Source: Cohnella rhizoplanae
GTDB taxonomy: Bacteria; Bacillota; Bacilli; Paenibacillales; Paenibacillaceae
DNA: 64,000 bases
Assembly (NCBI RefSeq): GCF_948329515.1
Contig: NZ_CAOJCN010000006.1
Location: 186,001 to 250,000 of the forward strand
Direction: 5' to 3'
This document shows positions 43,839 through 51,684 of the stretch, piece after piece. Position numbers and translations under genes: made by a program. Every line of letters starts with the position of its first letter. Positions within the stretch are counted from its first letter, which is position 1. The notes beneath the pieces were generated by a model that was not told the DNA's origin, searched no databases, and saw only the letters and a program-made list of their open reading frames with translations.

Positions 43839-45425
43839 ATGGCGAGCAAGGAAGGCGCGTACGCCCGTCCGCAGTCGCTGCGGGAGAAAATCGGCCAGCT
43901 GATCGTCACGGGATTCCCGGGGACGGCCGTCACGGCGGATCTCGAAGCGCTCGTGCGGGAATGGAAGATCGGCAACATCATCCTGTTCGCCCACAACGCG
44001 GAGAACAAGGCGCAGCTCGCGCGGCTGTGCGGAGAGCTGCAGAGGTTGATCGAAGCGGGCACAGGATATCCTGCGTTGATCTCGATCGATCAGGAGGGCG
44101 GCCGGGTGACGCGCCTCCCGCGCGACGCCGTGAACGTCCCTGGCGCGATGGCGATCGCGGCCACGGGCGATCCGGGGAACGCGCGCGCGGCCGGCCGGAT
44201 CACGGCGGCGGAGCTGCGGGCGCTGGGGATCAACTTCAATCTGGCGCCGGTCCTCGATATCAACAACAACAAGCGCAACCCCGTCATCAACGTCCGGTCG
44301 TACGGCGATACGGCGGAGACGGTGTCCGAGTACGGCGTCGAGATGCTGCGCGGCCTCCGGGAGGGCGGCGTGCTGGCGGCGCTCAAGCACTTCCCGGGGC
44401 ATGGAGACACCGAGGTCGATTCCCATCTGGGCCTGCCGTCGTCGGGCAAGACGCTGGCGGATCTCGAGGCGCTGGAGCTGTTGCCCTTCAGGGCGGCGAT
44501 CGCGGAAGGCGCCGAGGCGATCATGGTCGCGCATATGATGTTCCCGGAGATCGAGCCGCGGCGGGTGCCGGCGACGATGTCGCCCGCGATCGTCGGGGAG
44601 CTGCTGAAGGGCAAGCTCGGCTACGGGGGTCTCATCGTCTCGGATTGCCTGGAGATGGATGCGGTGAAAAAGTATTACGGCACGGCGCAAGGCGCGCTCG
44701 GCGCCCTGAAGGCGGGCATCCACCTGCTGTTCGTCAGCCACACGCCGTCGCTCGTCCGGGAGACGGCGCAGGTCATCGAGCAGGCCGTGCTGTCCGGCGA
44801 GCTGCCGATGGAGACGCTGGAAGCGGCGGTCGATCAGGTGCTGTATTATAAGGGGAAATACGCATCGGGCATAGAAGCGCCGCCGTTGTCCGTGGTGGGC
44901 TGCGAGGCGCATCGGCTGGAAGCGGCCGCGATCGCGGCGGCAGGCATCTGTCTGGCGAGCGGGAGTCTGGAGCCCGTGGCTCCGGGCGGCACAGGGACGC
45001 TGTTCGCGGGCAGTTACCCGTACCGCGCCGACCAGGCGTCCAGCCAGGTGCGGGCGGGACTCAGCTTCCCGGACGCGATGGCGGACCGGCTCGGCGGCGC
45101 GCGGCTGCTCGCGGCCATCGATCCGGACGAGGCCGAGATCGGGCGCTTGCTGCGCGAGGCGGAGGGCTATGGGCAGGTCGTGTACGGGCTGTACAACGGG
45201 CTCGACAACCCGGGGCAGCTTGAGGCGGTACGCCGGCTCGCGGCGGCGGGCAAACGGGTGACGGCGGTCGCCCTCGGCAAGCCGTACGACCTTGAGGCGC
45301 TGGACGACATCGCATGCGGGCTCGCGGCGTTCGAGTATACCGCGCTGTCGCTGGACGCGGTCGCGCGGGTGCTGGCGGGAGAGATCGCGCCGGCGGGAAG
45401 CATCGGGAATGTCTGGCATCGCTGA
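43839..45425 (+). CDS. nagZ: Beta-N-acetylglucosaminidase, glycoside hydrolase family 3
   Basis: GH3 enzyme of 528 residues that releases GlcNAc from muropeptides. The TIM barrel has ISIDQEGGRVTRLP, the NagZ catalytic loop KHFPGHGDTEVDSH (Asp-His dyad) and VSDCLEMDAVKKYYG with the nucleophile Asp. A C-terminal domain of about 180 residues follows, as in Bacillus NagZ. A run of seven G is nine bases before the ATG. No signal peptide is visible, so it may act on imported fragments. Together with NamZ it breaks GlcNAc-MurNAc chains into monomers. Confidence 0.94.
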   Translation: MASKEGAYARPQSLREKIGQLIVTGFPGTAVTADLEALVREWKIGNIILFAHNAENKAQLARLCGELQRLIEAGTGYPALISIDQEGGRVTRLPRDAVNVPGAMAIAATGDPGNARAAGRITAAELRALGINFNLAPVLDINNNKRNPVINVRSYGDTAETVSEYGVEMLRGLREGGVLAALKHFPGHGDTEVDSHLGLPSSGKTLADLEALELLPFRAAIAEGAEAIMVAHMMFPEIEPRRVPATMSPAIVGELLKGKLGYGGLIVSDCLEMDAVKKYYGTAQGALGALKAGIHLLFVSHTPSLVRETAQVIEQAVLSGELPMETLEAAVDQVLYYKGKYASGIEAPPLSVVGCEAHRLEAAAIAAAGICLASGSLEPVAPGGTGTLFAGSYPYRADQASSQVRAGLSFPDAMADRLGGARLLAAIDPDEAEIGRLLREAEGYGQVVYGLYNGLDNPGQLEAVRRLAAAGKRVTAVALGKPYDLEALDDIACGLAAFEYTALSLDAVARVLAGEIAPAGSIGNVWHR

Positions 45426-45472
45426 GACGACGACTTGGCCCATTATGACGAACAGAAGGCGGGGAAGCGCGG

Positions 45473-46384
45473 ATGAAGTATGCGGCGGGACTGGACGGGG
45501 GCGGCACGAAAACGGCCGTCACCGTGCTCGACGAGAACGGGCGAACGGCGCTCTCGTTCGAGTCCGGCGGGATCAACTATAACGGGCGGGACGAGGCGGA
45601 TATCCAGCGCAGCCTGGCGGAGATCGCGGACGCGATCGCGGCAGCCTGCGGCGGGCCGGACGCCTGCGCGCAGATGGTCGTCGGCGCGGCCGGCGTCAGC
45701 AACCCGGCGGTGCCCGGCCGTCTGGTCTCCGCGCTGCGGGATGCCGGCTACCGGGGCGGCGTGCATGTCGTGGGCGATCACGAGACCGCGTTGTTCGGCG
45801 CGCTGGGGCGCGAGCACGGCATGATCCTGATCGCGGGCACCGGCTCGATCTGCTTCGGCCGGAGCGAGTCGGGCCAGGTTCACCGGACGGGGGGCTTCGG
45901 CTACCTCATCGACGACGAAGGCAGCGGCTACAGCATCGGCCGCGATCTGCTAGCGGCCGTCGTCCGGTCCCATGACGGCCGCGCGCCGGCGACCGCGCTG
46001 ACGGAGATGGTATATGACCGGCTCGGCATCGGCACCGTGGGAGAGATCGTCAGCTTCGTCTACGACCGCAGCACGGGCAAGCAGGACATCGCTGCGCTCG
46101 CGCCGCTGCTCTCGGTCGCCTGCGCGCTTGGCGACGAGGCCGCGCTGCGGATCGCGGAGCGCACCGCGGCCGAGCTGGTAGAGCTGGTGCTGCCGGTCGC
46201 GGAGCGCCTGTCGCTGGGCGACGGCGAGCTGGCGATGGCGGGCAGCGTGCTGCTGCGCAGCGAGCAGGTGCGCGAGGCGTTCGTTGCCCGGCTGCGGGCA
46301 GCGTGCCCGGGCGTACGGGCGATCACGCCCCGCCGGGACGCCTCGGCCGGCGCCGCGCTGATGGCGCTGCGCATGCTGCAGTAG
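45473..46384 (+). CDS. BadF-type sugar kinase, probable GlcNAc/MurNAc kinase
   Basis: ASKHA-fold kinase of 303 residues, the second in the window. The phosphate-1 loop is GLDGGGTKTAVTVLDENG, phosphate-2 is LIAGTGSICFGR, and RTGGFGYLIDDEGSGYSIGR is the amino-sugar kinase segment. It is the last gene of the muropeptide run. Because uptake here is by ABC transport and leaves the sugar unphosphorylated, a MurK-like kinase is needed to make MurNAc-6-phosphate for MurQ, and this is the best placed candidate. GlcNAc kinase is the other possibility. Confidence 0.88.
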   Translation: MKYAAGLDGGGTKTAVTVLDENGRTALSFESGGINYNGRDEADIQRSLAEIADAIAAACGGPDACAQMVVGAAGVSNPAVPGRLVSALRDAGYRGGVHVVGDHETALFGALGREHGMILIAGTGSICFGRSESGQVHRTGGFGYLIDDEGSGYSIGRDLLAAVVRSHDGRAPATALTEMVYDRLGIGTVGEIVSFVYDRSTGKQDIAALAPLLSVACALGDEAALRIAERTAAELVELVLPVAERLSLGDGELAMAGSVLLRSEQVREAFVARLRAACPGVRAITPRRDASAGAALMALRMLQ

Positions 46385-46411
46385 GGATGAGGGCCTTTCC
46401 GTCATCGAGGA

Positions 46412-46954
46412 TGACCCGTGTAAATGACACTTCAAAAAAGAGTGTTAAGCAATCGAAAGAAGATGATTCCTGTATTGTACAGGGGTCATCTTCTTTCGTT
46501 CCCATTGATATCTGTGGTGATTGTAATTATGCAAGTAGCGATCGACTTGCAGCTTTAATTCCTCCAGTGTGGAGCAATTTCGACTCGCAACATGGTCTTT
46601 CATATGACCATAGAAGGACTCTTGCGGGCATTGTCCCAGCAGTTTCCTCGCCTAGTTATGGACTGGCCTGGCCGGTTCTTCCGTAGGAGCTTTTTGTATT
46701 GGGGACTTGTATAGTGACAGTCTTGATCAGATTGGATAAAGGCATTTTTATGCAGCTTTAATCGTCGTTGCTTTTTGAGATGATTGATCGTGTCTATCGC
46801 CGAAGAAAGAGTGAGGCGATTGGAAGGGTTATACGCCAGCAATTCTCCCGGGAAGCATCCAGAATATAACCGCTTGAACTCATCTAAAGTCGGGCATACA
46901 AAAAGGCCCCCATAGCCTAAACACCTTTTAAAAGTGTCCAGTCTATGGGGGCCA
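46412..46954 (-). mobile_element. Decayed IS3-family element, copy 1
   Basis: Both ends are recognisable: left TGACCCG...TGACACTTCAAAAAAG and right (reversed) TGGCCCCCATAGACTGGACA. The minus strand holds pieces of the IS150-type transposase OrfB: SDQDCHYTSPQYKKLLRKNR and RRGNCWDNA, then, after a frame break, ESFYGHMKDHVASR and HHRYQWERKK. The N-terminal two thirds of OrfB and all of OrfA are lost. A 13-bp hairpin (CGAAAGAAGATGA and its complement) sits near the left end. Confidence 0.85.
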
Positions 46955-46983
46955 GTTTGTAATGTGGCATCTCCTTGTTTTCG

Positions 46984-47397
46984 CTAACTAATCACATCTA
47001 TTTCCATAGCCTCTAATACAGAGCCATAAATAAAAAGCCAAAATTGAACTTTCTTATCTCTGTTCTTTTCTAGCTCCTCGACCGACAAAGTACGTTTTTT
47101 ATCCCCGTCTAACATGTAAATCCTTGTATTGTCAGTGATGGCGATAGCGTGATAATCGGATGAATCTTGATATTTTTTATTATATTCCTCGAAATCTTCA
47201 CCAGTGGGAGAGAAATCAGCCAGACTAAGAAAATACTTTTCGTTCAAATCTGTGATTAGTTTCCCTCTAGCTTTGACAACTGTTTTGATAACTCCTGAAG
47301 ATTGATGCAATTCATCTCTATTTATTTCTGGTTTTGATGAACAAGCAGAGACAAGTAAACTAAGGAGAAGAAGAATTAACAATCTTTTTAAGCGCAT
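46984..47397 (-). CDS. Small lipoprotein of unknown function, AT-rich
   Basis: Lipoprotein of 137 residues. The signal RLLILLLLSLLVSAC ends in a lipobox (Cys19). The mature part shows no family I know; it alternates strands and Lys/Glu-rich turns (TDNTRIYMLDGDKKRTLSVE). The ATG has GGAGG five bases upstream; a TTG four codons earlier overlaps that site. Base composition is far more AT-rich than in the flanking operons. It is downstream of the secreted protein, 51 bases away and in the same direction, inside the island bounded by IS remnants. Confidence 0.72.
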   Translation of the reverse strand: MRLKRLLILLLLSLLVSACSSKPEINRDELHQSSGVIKTVVKARGKLITDLNEKYFLSLADFSPTGEDFEEYNKKYQDSSDYHAIAITDNTRIYMLDGDKKRTLSVEELEKNRDKKVQFWLFIYGSVLEAMEIDVIS

Positions 47398-47448
47398 GTC
47401 ATCCTCCAAAATTCAAGACCCATATTATGAAATATGGGTCTTAAATTA

Positions 47449-48759
47449 TTAGTGAGTTACGTAGTAGCTTCCTCCGTTAGTGCTGTAGTCGTAGTGATAG
47501 AATGTTGTAGTACTTACAGATGGAACGTACCACTTTATAGTATGTGAGTTAGCATATTGTGTTGTAGCACTTCCTTGAAAAGCTCCAACAGGAGTGTTTA
47601 CGGTAAACGCGAGCCCATAAGTTCTTTCGGATTTATATGATTTTGTTGTAGAAGAGCTTCCTGTTGACTTATTATAAACCGAAAAGTAGGGGCCGTAAGA
47701 ATTTGCAATAACACTTGAAACTGGACGGGCGTTGTTTGAATCCTGTGTGTAACTATACTCTGTTGAACCGCCAACAAGACCAATTGGCGTTACTGTTTCT
47801 TCAGTTCTTTGCAGGACATCGTAGCGATACAATTTAGTTTGCTCGTAATGATACTGATACATAGCATATACGTTTCTCGCTGTGTCACAGTAGAGAGTAG
47901 ATCCAAAGTACGCGCATGTTCCACCGAAGGAGTAATCTACGGAAGTTGAGGTATCAGCCGACAAACTGACACTTCCAGACGGTGAGAAAGGATTAGAATC
48001 TAACTTATAGCCAGCAGCCAAACTAATTTTAGCAGAGGAGGTTAGATTAAAATCAACTTGCTCTCCACTCCCGACATTTACACTACCAACCTTAGTTGAT
48101 ACTGAGTAATCCTGAGCAGCGGTTGTGCATCTCTTATACCCATCCATCAGAATATCGCATGTACCAACAGTTCCAAGCGGTTGGATATTGCTTGTGGATT
48201 CTGACGATAAAGCCTGCTTGTTGGAAATGTCCTTTGCTTTTGTGGCCTTGACAGATACTTTTTTATCGCGTGTTTTTTCGAGGACTTTTTGATCAAAACT
48301 ATCTACTTTAGATGGGTCTTTGATGTGAGGGACAGACAAGACTTTTCTAGTCACTTCTCCGCCAGGAACTACAAAGAAAACTTCGTAGACTATATCCGCA
48401 ACATTTCCAATTGACTTCTTTAGAAATTCATCCGATGCAACAGAAGTAAATTTTACCGTACCATTTTCATCTGTTCTTCCTTGGAAAACAACCTTCTTAG
48501 CGTCACTCATATCCTTCACCGTCACGTAAGTTCCAGGCTCAGGATTTCCAAGTTCATTTAAGGATTCTAGAATAACTTCCGGCTTGGTTTGAAGTGCTTT
48601 GTCTGCTGTTGTGATTTCAATTTTGGGAGTAGAAAGAATAGTGGTGTCAGAGGCCTCAACTATTGTGGGTATCGTTGTGCTAGCGTAAGCAGGGAATACT
48701 GATACAGTAAAAAGGCTTACTCCTGAAACTAATGTAACCATCTTACTTCGGAATGTCAT
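47449..48759 (-). CDS. Secreted protein of unknown function, AT-rich
   Basis: Exported protein of 436 residues. A signal peptide (MTFRSKMVTLVSGVSLFTVS, cleavage likely after AYA near residue 26) is clear. The first domain (about 65-160) has NPEPGTYVTVKD and GRTDENGTVKFTSV, like a small beta-sandwich carrier domain. A Lys-rich linker leads to a C-terminal half (about 200-436) rich in Ser, Thr and Tyr, with four cysteines (CDILMDGYKRC and CAYFGSTLYC), probably two disulphides. I know no family. GGAGG is nine bases before the ATG. A 19-20-codon open frame ends six bases upstream. Confidence 0.78.
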   Translation of the reverse strand: MTFRSKMVTLVSGVSLFTVSVFPAYASTTIPTIVEASDTTILSTPKIEITTADKALQTKPEVILESLNELGNPEPGTYVTVKDMSDAKKVVFQGRTDENGTVKFTSVASDEFLKKSIGNVADIVYEVFFVVPGGEVTRKVLSVPHIKDPSKVDSFDQKVLEKTRDKKVSVKATKAKDISNKQALSSESTSNIQPLGTVGTCDILMDGYKRCTTAAQDYSVSTKVGSVNVGSGEQVDFNLTSSAKISLAAGYKLDSNPFSPSGSVSLSADTSTSVDYSFGGTCAYFGSTLYCDTARNVYAMYQYHYEQTKLYRYDVLQRTEETVTPIGLVGGSTEYSYTQDSNNARPVSSVIANSYGPYFSVYNKSTGSSSTTKSYKSERTYGLAFTVNTPVGAFQGSATTQYANSHTIKWYVPSVSTTTFYHYDYSTNGGSYYVTH

Positions 48760-48765
48760 ACTTAA

Positions 48766-48828
48766 TTATTCCTCCCATATAGTAAATTGGTGTAAGGGCT
48801 TCCTTAATGCCCCAATATAAGCCATCAT
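48766..48828 (-). CDS. Possible leader peptide upstream of the secreted protein
   Basis: A short open frame encodes MMAYIGALRKPLHQFTIWEE. GGAGG lies four bases before its first ATG and seven before its second. Its stop is six bases from the start of the secreted-protein gene, and its last codons overlap that gene's GGAGG. This arrangement fits translational coupling. Whether the peptide is made is unproven. Confidence 0.4.
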   Translation of the reverse strand: MMAYIGALRKPLHQFTIWEE

Positions 48829-48913
48829 AATACCTCCACATTTACCTGTAAAGTTGATTTTTTATAGAATATGGAAATTGTATCAACTTGATTTCACTTA
48901 TTATTTATAAAGA

Positions 48914-48945
48914 CAAAAAAAGCATCGATTCGATGCTCTCTTTTG
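48914..48945. terminator. Short intrinsic terminator-like hairpin
   Basis: AGCATCGA and TCGATGCT pair back to back, with AAAAAAA on the left (a T-run on the minus strand). It lies upstream of the secreted-protein gene and could stop minus-strand transcripts entering from the right. Otherwise 48829-49019 shows only AT-rich promoter-like sequence (TATAAA on the minus strand). Confidence 0.55.
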
Positions 48946-49019
48946 AAAATATAACGTATGGGTCCTAAGATTAATGTCTCAGTTGTAGTTATAAAGAAAG
49001 AGCAGGAGGGAGCGTAAAC

Positions 49020-49495
49020 TGGTCCCATTGTCAATGACACTTTAAAAAAAGGGTGTTAAGCTACCGAAAGAAGATGATTCCTGTGCTGCACAGGGGGCAT
49101 CTTCTTTCCTTCCCATTGATGTCTGTGGTGATTGTAATCATGCATGTAGCGATCGACTTGCAGCTTTAGTTCCTCCAGTGTGGAGCAACTTCGACTCGCA
49201 ACTTGGTCTTTCATATGACCATAGAAGGACTCTATGCAGCTATAATCGTCGTTGCTTTTTGAGATGATTGATCGTGTCTATCGCCAAAGAAAGAATGAGG
49301 CGTTTGGAAAGGTTATACGCCAGCAATTCTCCCGTGGAAGCATCCAGAATCGTCGATAATAGCGTTGCCTTGGCCATTCTTCTATATGGATTGGGTCTGC
49401 GATGAGGACAGACTAGGCTTAAATTCCCTTAATGCTATACAAAAAGGCCCCCATAGCCTAAACACTTTTTTAAAAGTGTCCAGTCTATGGGACTA
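49020..49495 (-). mobile_element. Decayed IS3-family element, copy 2
   Basis: Closely related to copy 1 and in the same orientation. The ends read TGGTCCCATTGTCAATGACA on the left and, reversed, TAGTCCCATAGACTGGACA on the right. The same transposase fragments appear on the minus strand, but a segment of roughly 150 bases present in copy 1 is missing, while about 60 bases lost from copy 1 near the right end are kept. The two copies therefore decayed independently. Confidence 0.82.
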
Positions 49496-49527
49496 GTTTA
49501 GACCGGAAGGGCCCTTATTTTCGTCCG

Positions 49528-49690
49528 CGCATAGGGTTCGGGGTGGCATCCCTCAGCGTTGCTTCTCGCATATCTGAGCTGCGTGCGCGGAAGTGGCGTT
49601 CCCCGATGTTACTTTCCGATGATGCGGGGTTGCGTGCGCCGATAAGGCATTCCTCAGCATTACTTTGCGATAAGCGGGGATGCGTGCGCC
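49528..49690. repeat. Intergenic tandem array F, about 51-bp unit
   Basis: Three clear copies are anchored on GCGTGCGC at 49581, 49632 and 49682, with a degenerate one before. Each also carries a variant of CCTCAGCRTTACTTTGCG, whose complement CGCAAAGTAAYGCTGAGG matches the unit of array B 26 kb away. It lies between the second IS remnant and the 3' end of the PAP2 gene. Confidence 0.8.
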
Positions 49691-49709
49691 TTTGCTGCCC
49701 TTCTTCCGC

Positions 49710-50243
49710 TCACACCGCACCCATCATGACCCCGACCAGCAGCGCCGTGGAGCTGCCAAGCAGCATGCCGGCCGCGGTGTCGCTCGGGTAGTGGAGACCG
49801 AAGTACACGCGGGACAGCGCCACGCCGGCGCCGATCGGGAGCAGCACCGGGATCAGCGCCGGGCTGGCGACCATCCACGGGGTCAGCAGGGCGAAGGCCG
49901 CGGTCGTGTGCCCGGAGGGGAACGACGGATCGCGCAGCGGACTAGGGCCGATCTTGGTCTGGGGGAGCACTTGATAGGGACGCGACCGGGGAGATACGCG
50001 CTTGGCGAGCATGACGGGGATATGGCTCGCGGCGACCGCGATCAGAGCCTGCCAGCCGGCCGTGCCCCATGCTCCTGGGGCCAGGAGTCCCGCCGCAAGG
50101 GAGATGCTAAGAGTGAACGTGGCACCGCCGGTCAGCGACAGGAGGCGGAACAGCAGCGTGAGCGCCTCCCGGTTCCACCGGAGGTTAATATGAAGGAACC
50201 AATCGCTCTCGAAGCGGCTGAGCATGCGGTAGAACTGTGCCAT
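49710..50243 (-). CDS. PAP2 family phosphatase
   Basis: Integral-membrane acid phosphatase of 177 residues with about five hydrophobic segments. The three PAP2 motifs are complete: KRVSPRSRP, PSFPSGH and SRVYFGLHYPSD. Such small members act on undecaprenyl pyrophosphate or phosphatidylglycerol phosphate. The ATG at 50243 has AAGGAG eight bases upstream; an ATG six bases earlier sits too close. It diverges from a glycosyltransferase gene, 198 bases away, so a role in envelope lipid or polymer carriers is reasonable. Confidence 0.92.
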   Translation of the reverse strand: MAQFYRMLSRFESDWFLHINLRWNREALTLLFRLLSLTGGATFTLSISLAAGLLAPGAWGTAGWQALIAVAASHIPVMLAKRVSPRSRPYQVLPQTKIGPSPLRDPSFPSGHTTAAFALLTPWMVASPALIPVLLPIGAGVALSRVYFGLHYPSDTAAGMLLGSSTALLVGVMMGAV

Positions 50244-50441
50244 GGCCATCTCTCCTTCGGCGCTGGGGGCGCGGCTTATGTGATTTCAGTCTAACCGCCG
50301 ATTGTCATTGGGGGATGAAGTCCGGTCGCCCGAACTGTAAAGGCGGCGTTATCCCGCGAATTGACACTCCGCTGATCCGGCGCTAACCCGGCCGCGGTAC
50401 GATGGGCGTAATACCGCTTCGTCGGAGGAGGGATTCGCCGC

Positions 50442-51599
50442 ATGACCGAGCTCCGCCTGGCCTTGTTCACGGACACGTACGCCCCGGAGATCAACGGCGT
50501 AGCCAAGACGCTGCAGCGATGGATCGCGTATTTGGAGAGGAATGGAATTGCCTGCAAAGTGTACGCGCCTGCCGGACCCAGGAGGGCGCCCGGCTACGCG
50601 GAGACCGCCGAGCGCCTGGCCAGCGTGCCGTTCTCCCTCTACCCGGAATGTCGGCTGGCCATGCCGGCGTCCGCCGCGGCCGAGCGCAGCCTGCTGGACT
50701 TCCGGCCGTCGGTCGTCCACGTGGCGACGCCGTTCGGCACGGGTCTCGCCGGCCGCAGGCTGGCGCTGAAGCACGGCATTCCTCTCGTCGCCTCTCACCA
50801 TACCCACTTCGCGCGCTACCTGCCTTATTACAACTTCAGCTGGGCTGGCGCGCTCCTGCGGCGCTACCTGCACTGGTTCCATCGCCCCTGCCGCCGCGTC
50901 CTCGTGCCTTCGCCGTCCGTGCTCGAGGAGTGCCGGCGGGACGGCTGGCTGGGACTCGGCCTGTGGAGCCGCGGCATCGACGCCGCGCTCTTTCGCAGGG
51001 ATGGGGACCGGGGAGGCTGGCTGCAAGCGCACGGCTTGCCCCCGACCTGCTTCCCGGTCTTGTGCGCGGGCCGGCTAGCGCCCGAGAAGAACCTGGGCAC
51101 CGCGCTGCTCGCGTTCCGCCGCTTCAGGGAGGGGACCGGCGCCGACGCGCGGCTGGTGCTGGCCGGCGACGGGCCGCAGGCAGCCGAGCTGCGCCGTAGC
51201 TCGGAGCAGCTCGGCCTCGGGGCGCTGTTCCTCGGCGCCGTGACGCAGCCCGAGCTCCAGCGCTGGATGCAGGCGTCGGGCGCGCTGCTCTTCCCGTCGC
51301 CGACGGAGACGTTCGGCAATGTCGCGCTGGAGGCGATGGCCTGCGGCCTTCCGGTGATCGCGGCGGACGCGGGGGCGCTGCCCGACCTCGTGAAGGACGG
51401 CGAGACCGGGCTGCTCTGCCCGCCGGGCGACGCGGACGCGTTCGCCGCGGCGCTCGCGCGGCTGTACCGCGAGCCGAGGCTTCGGGCCGCGATCTCGGAC
51501 CGGGCGCATGCGTATGCGGGCACGCACGATTGGGACGAAGTGTTCGGACGGCTGCTCGAGCAGATGACCGATATCGGCAGGGAAGCGCCGGCGGTGTAA
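50442..51599 (+). CDS. Glycosyltransferase family 4 protein
   Basis: GT-B glycosyltransferase of 385 residues. The N-terminal half begins LFTDTYAPEINGVAKTLQRW and contains HHTHFARYLPYY; the C-terminal half has VLCAGRLAPEKNLGT and FPSPTETFGNVALEAMACGLPVIA (first 20: FPSPTETFGNVALEAMACGL), with the E-x7-E motif that binds the sugar nucleotide. This is the pattern of mannosyl- or glucosyl-diacylglycerol enzymes such as MgtA/PimB relatives. GGAGGAGGG lies upstream of the ATG. The likely acceptor is a membrane lipid, by similarity only. Confidence 0.92.
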   Translation: MTELRLALFTDTYAPEINGVAKTLQRWIAYLERNGIACKVYAPAGPRRAPGYAETAERLASVPFSLYPECRLAMPASAAAERSLLDFRPSVVHVATPFGTGLAGRRLALKHGIPLVASHHTHFARYLPYYNFSWAGALLRRYLHWFHRPCRRVLVPSPSVLEECRRDGWLGLGLWSRGIDAALFRRDGDRGGWLQAHGLPPTCFPVLCAGRLAPEKNLGTALLAFRRFREGTGADARLVLAGDGPQAAELRRSSEQLGLGALFLGAVTQPELQRWMQASGALLFPSPTETFGNVALEAMACGLPVIAADAGALPDLVKDGETGLLCPPGDADAFAAALARLYREPRLRAAISDRAHAYAGTHDWDEVFGRLLEQMTDIGREAPAV

Positions 51600-51631
51600 A
51601 ATATAACGGTCTAATTTTCGAAAATAAGGTA

Positions 51632-51662
51632 TTGACCTTCACGCAACGTCAAGGTTTACAGT
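51632..51662 (+). promoter_or_regulatory. MerR-type promoter and operator of the TipA-like gene
   Basis: TTGACC (51632-51637) and TACAGT (51657-51662) are separated by 19 bases, the long spacing used by MerR activators. ACCTT and AAGGT (51635-51639 and 51651-51655) form a dyad inside the spacer. Autoregulation is strongly suggested. Confidence 0.82.
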
Positions 51663-51684
51663 AAAGTCGTCGGGAGGCGATCGC

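Noticed and set aside
43626..45443. A minus-strand open frame of 605 codons opposite nagZ
   Set aside because: Antisense shadow of a clear GH3 gene.
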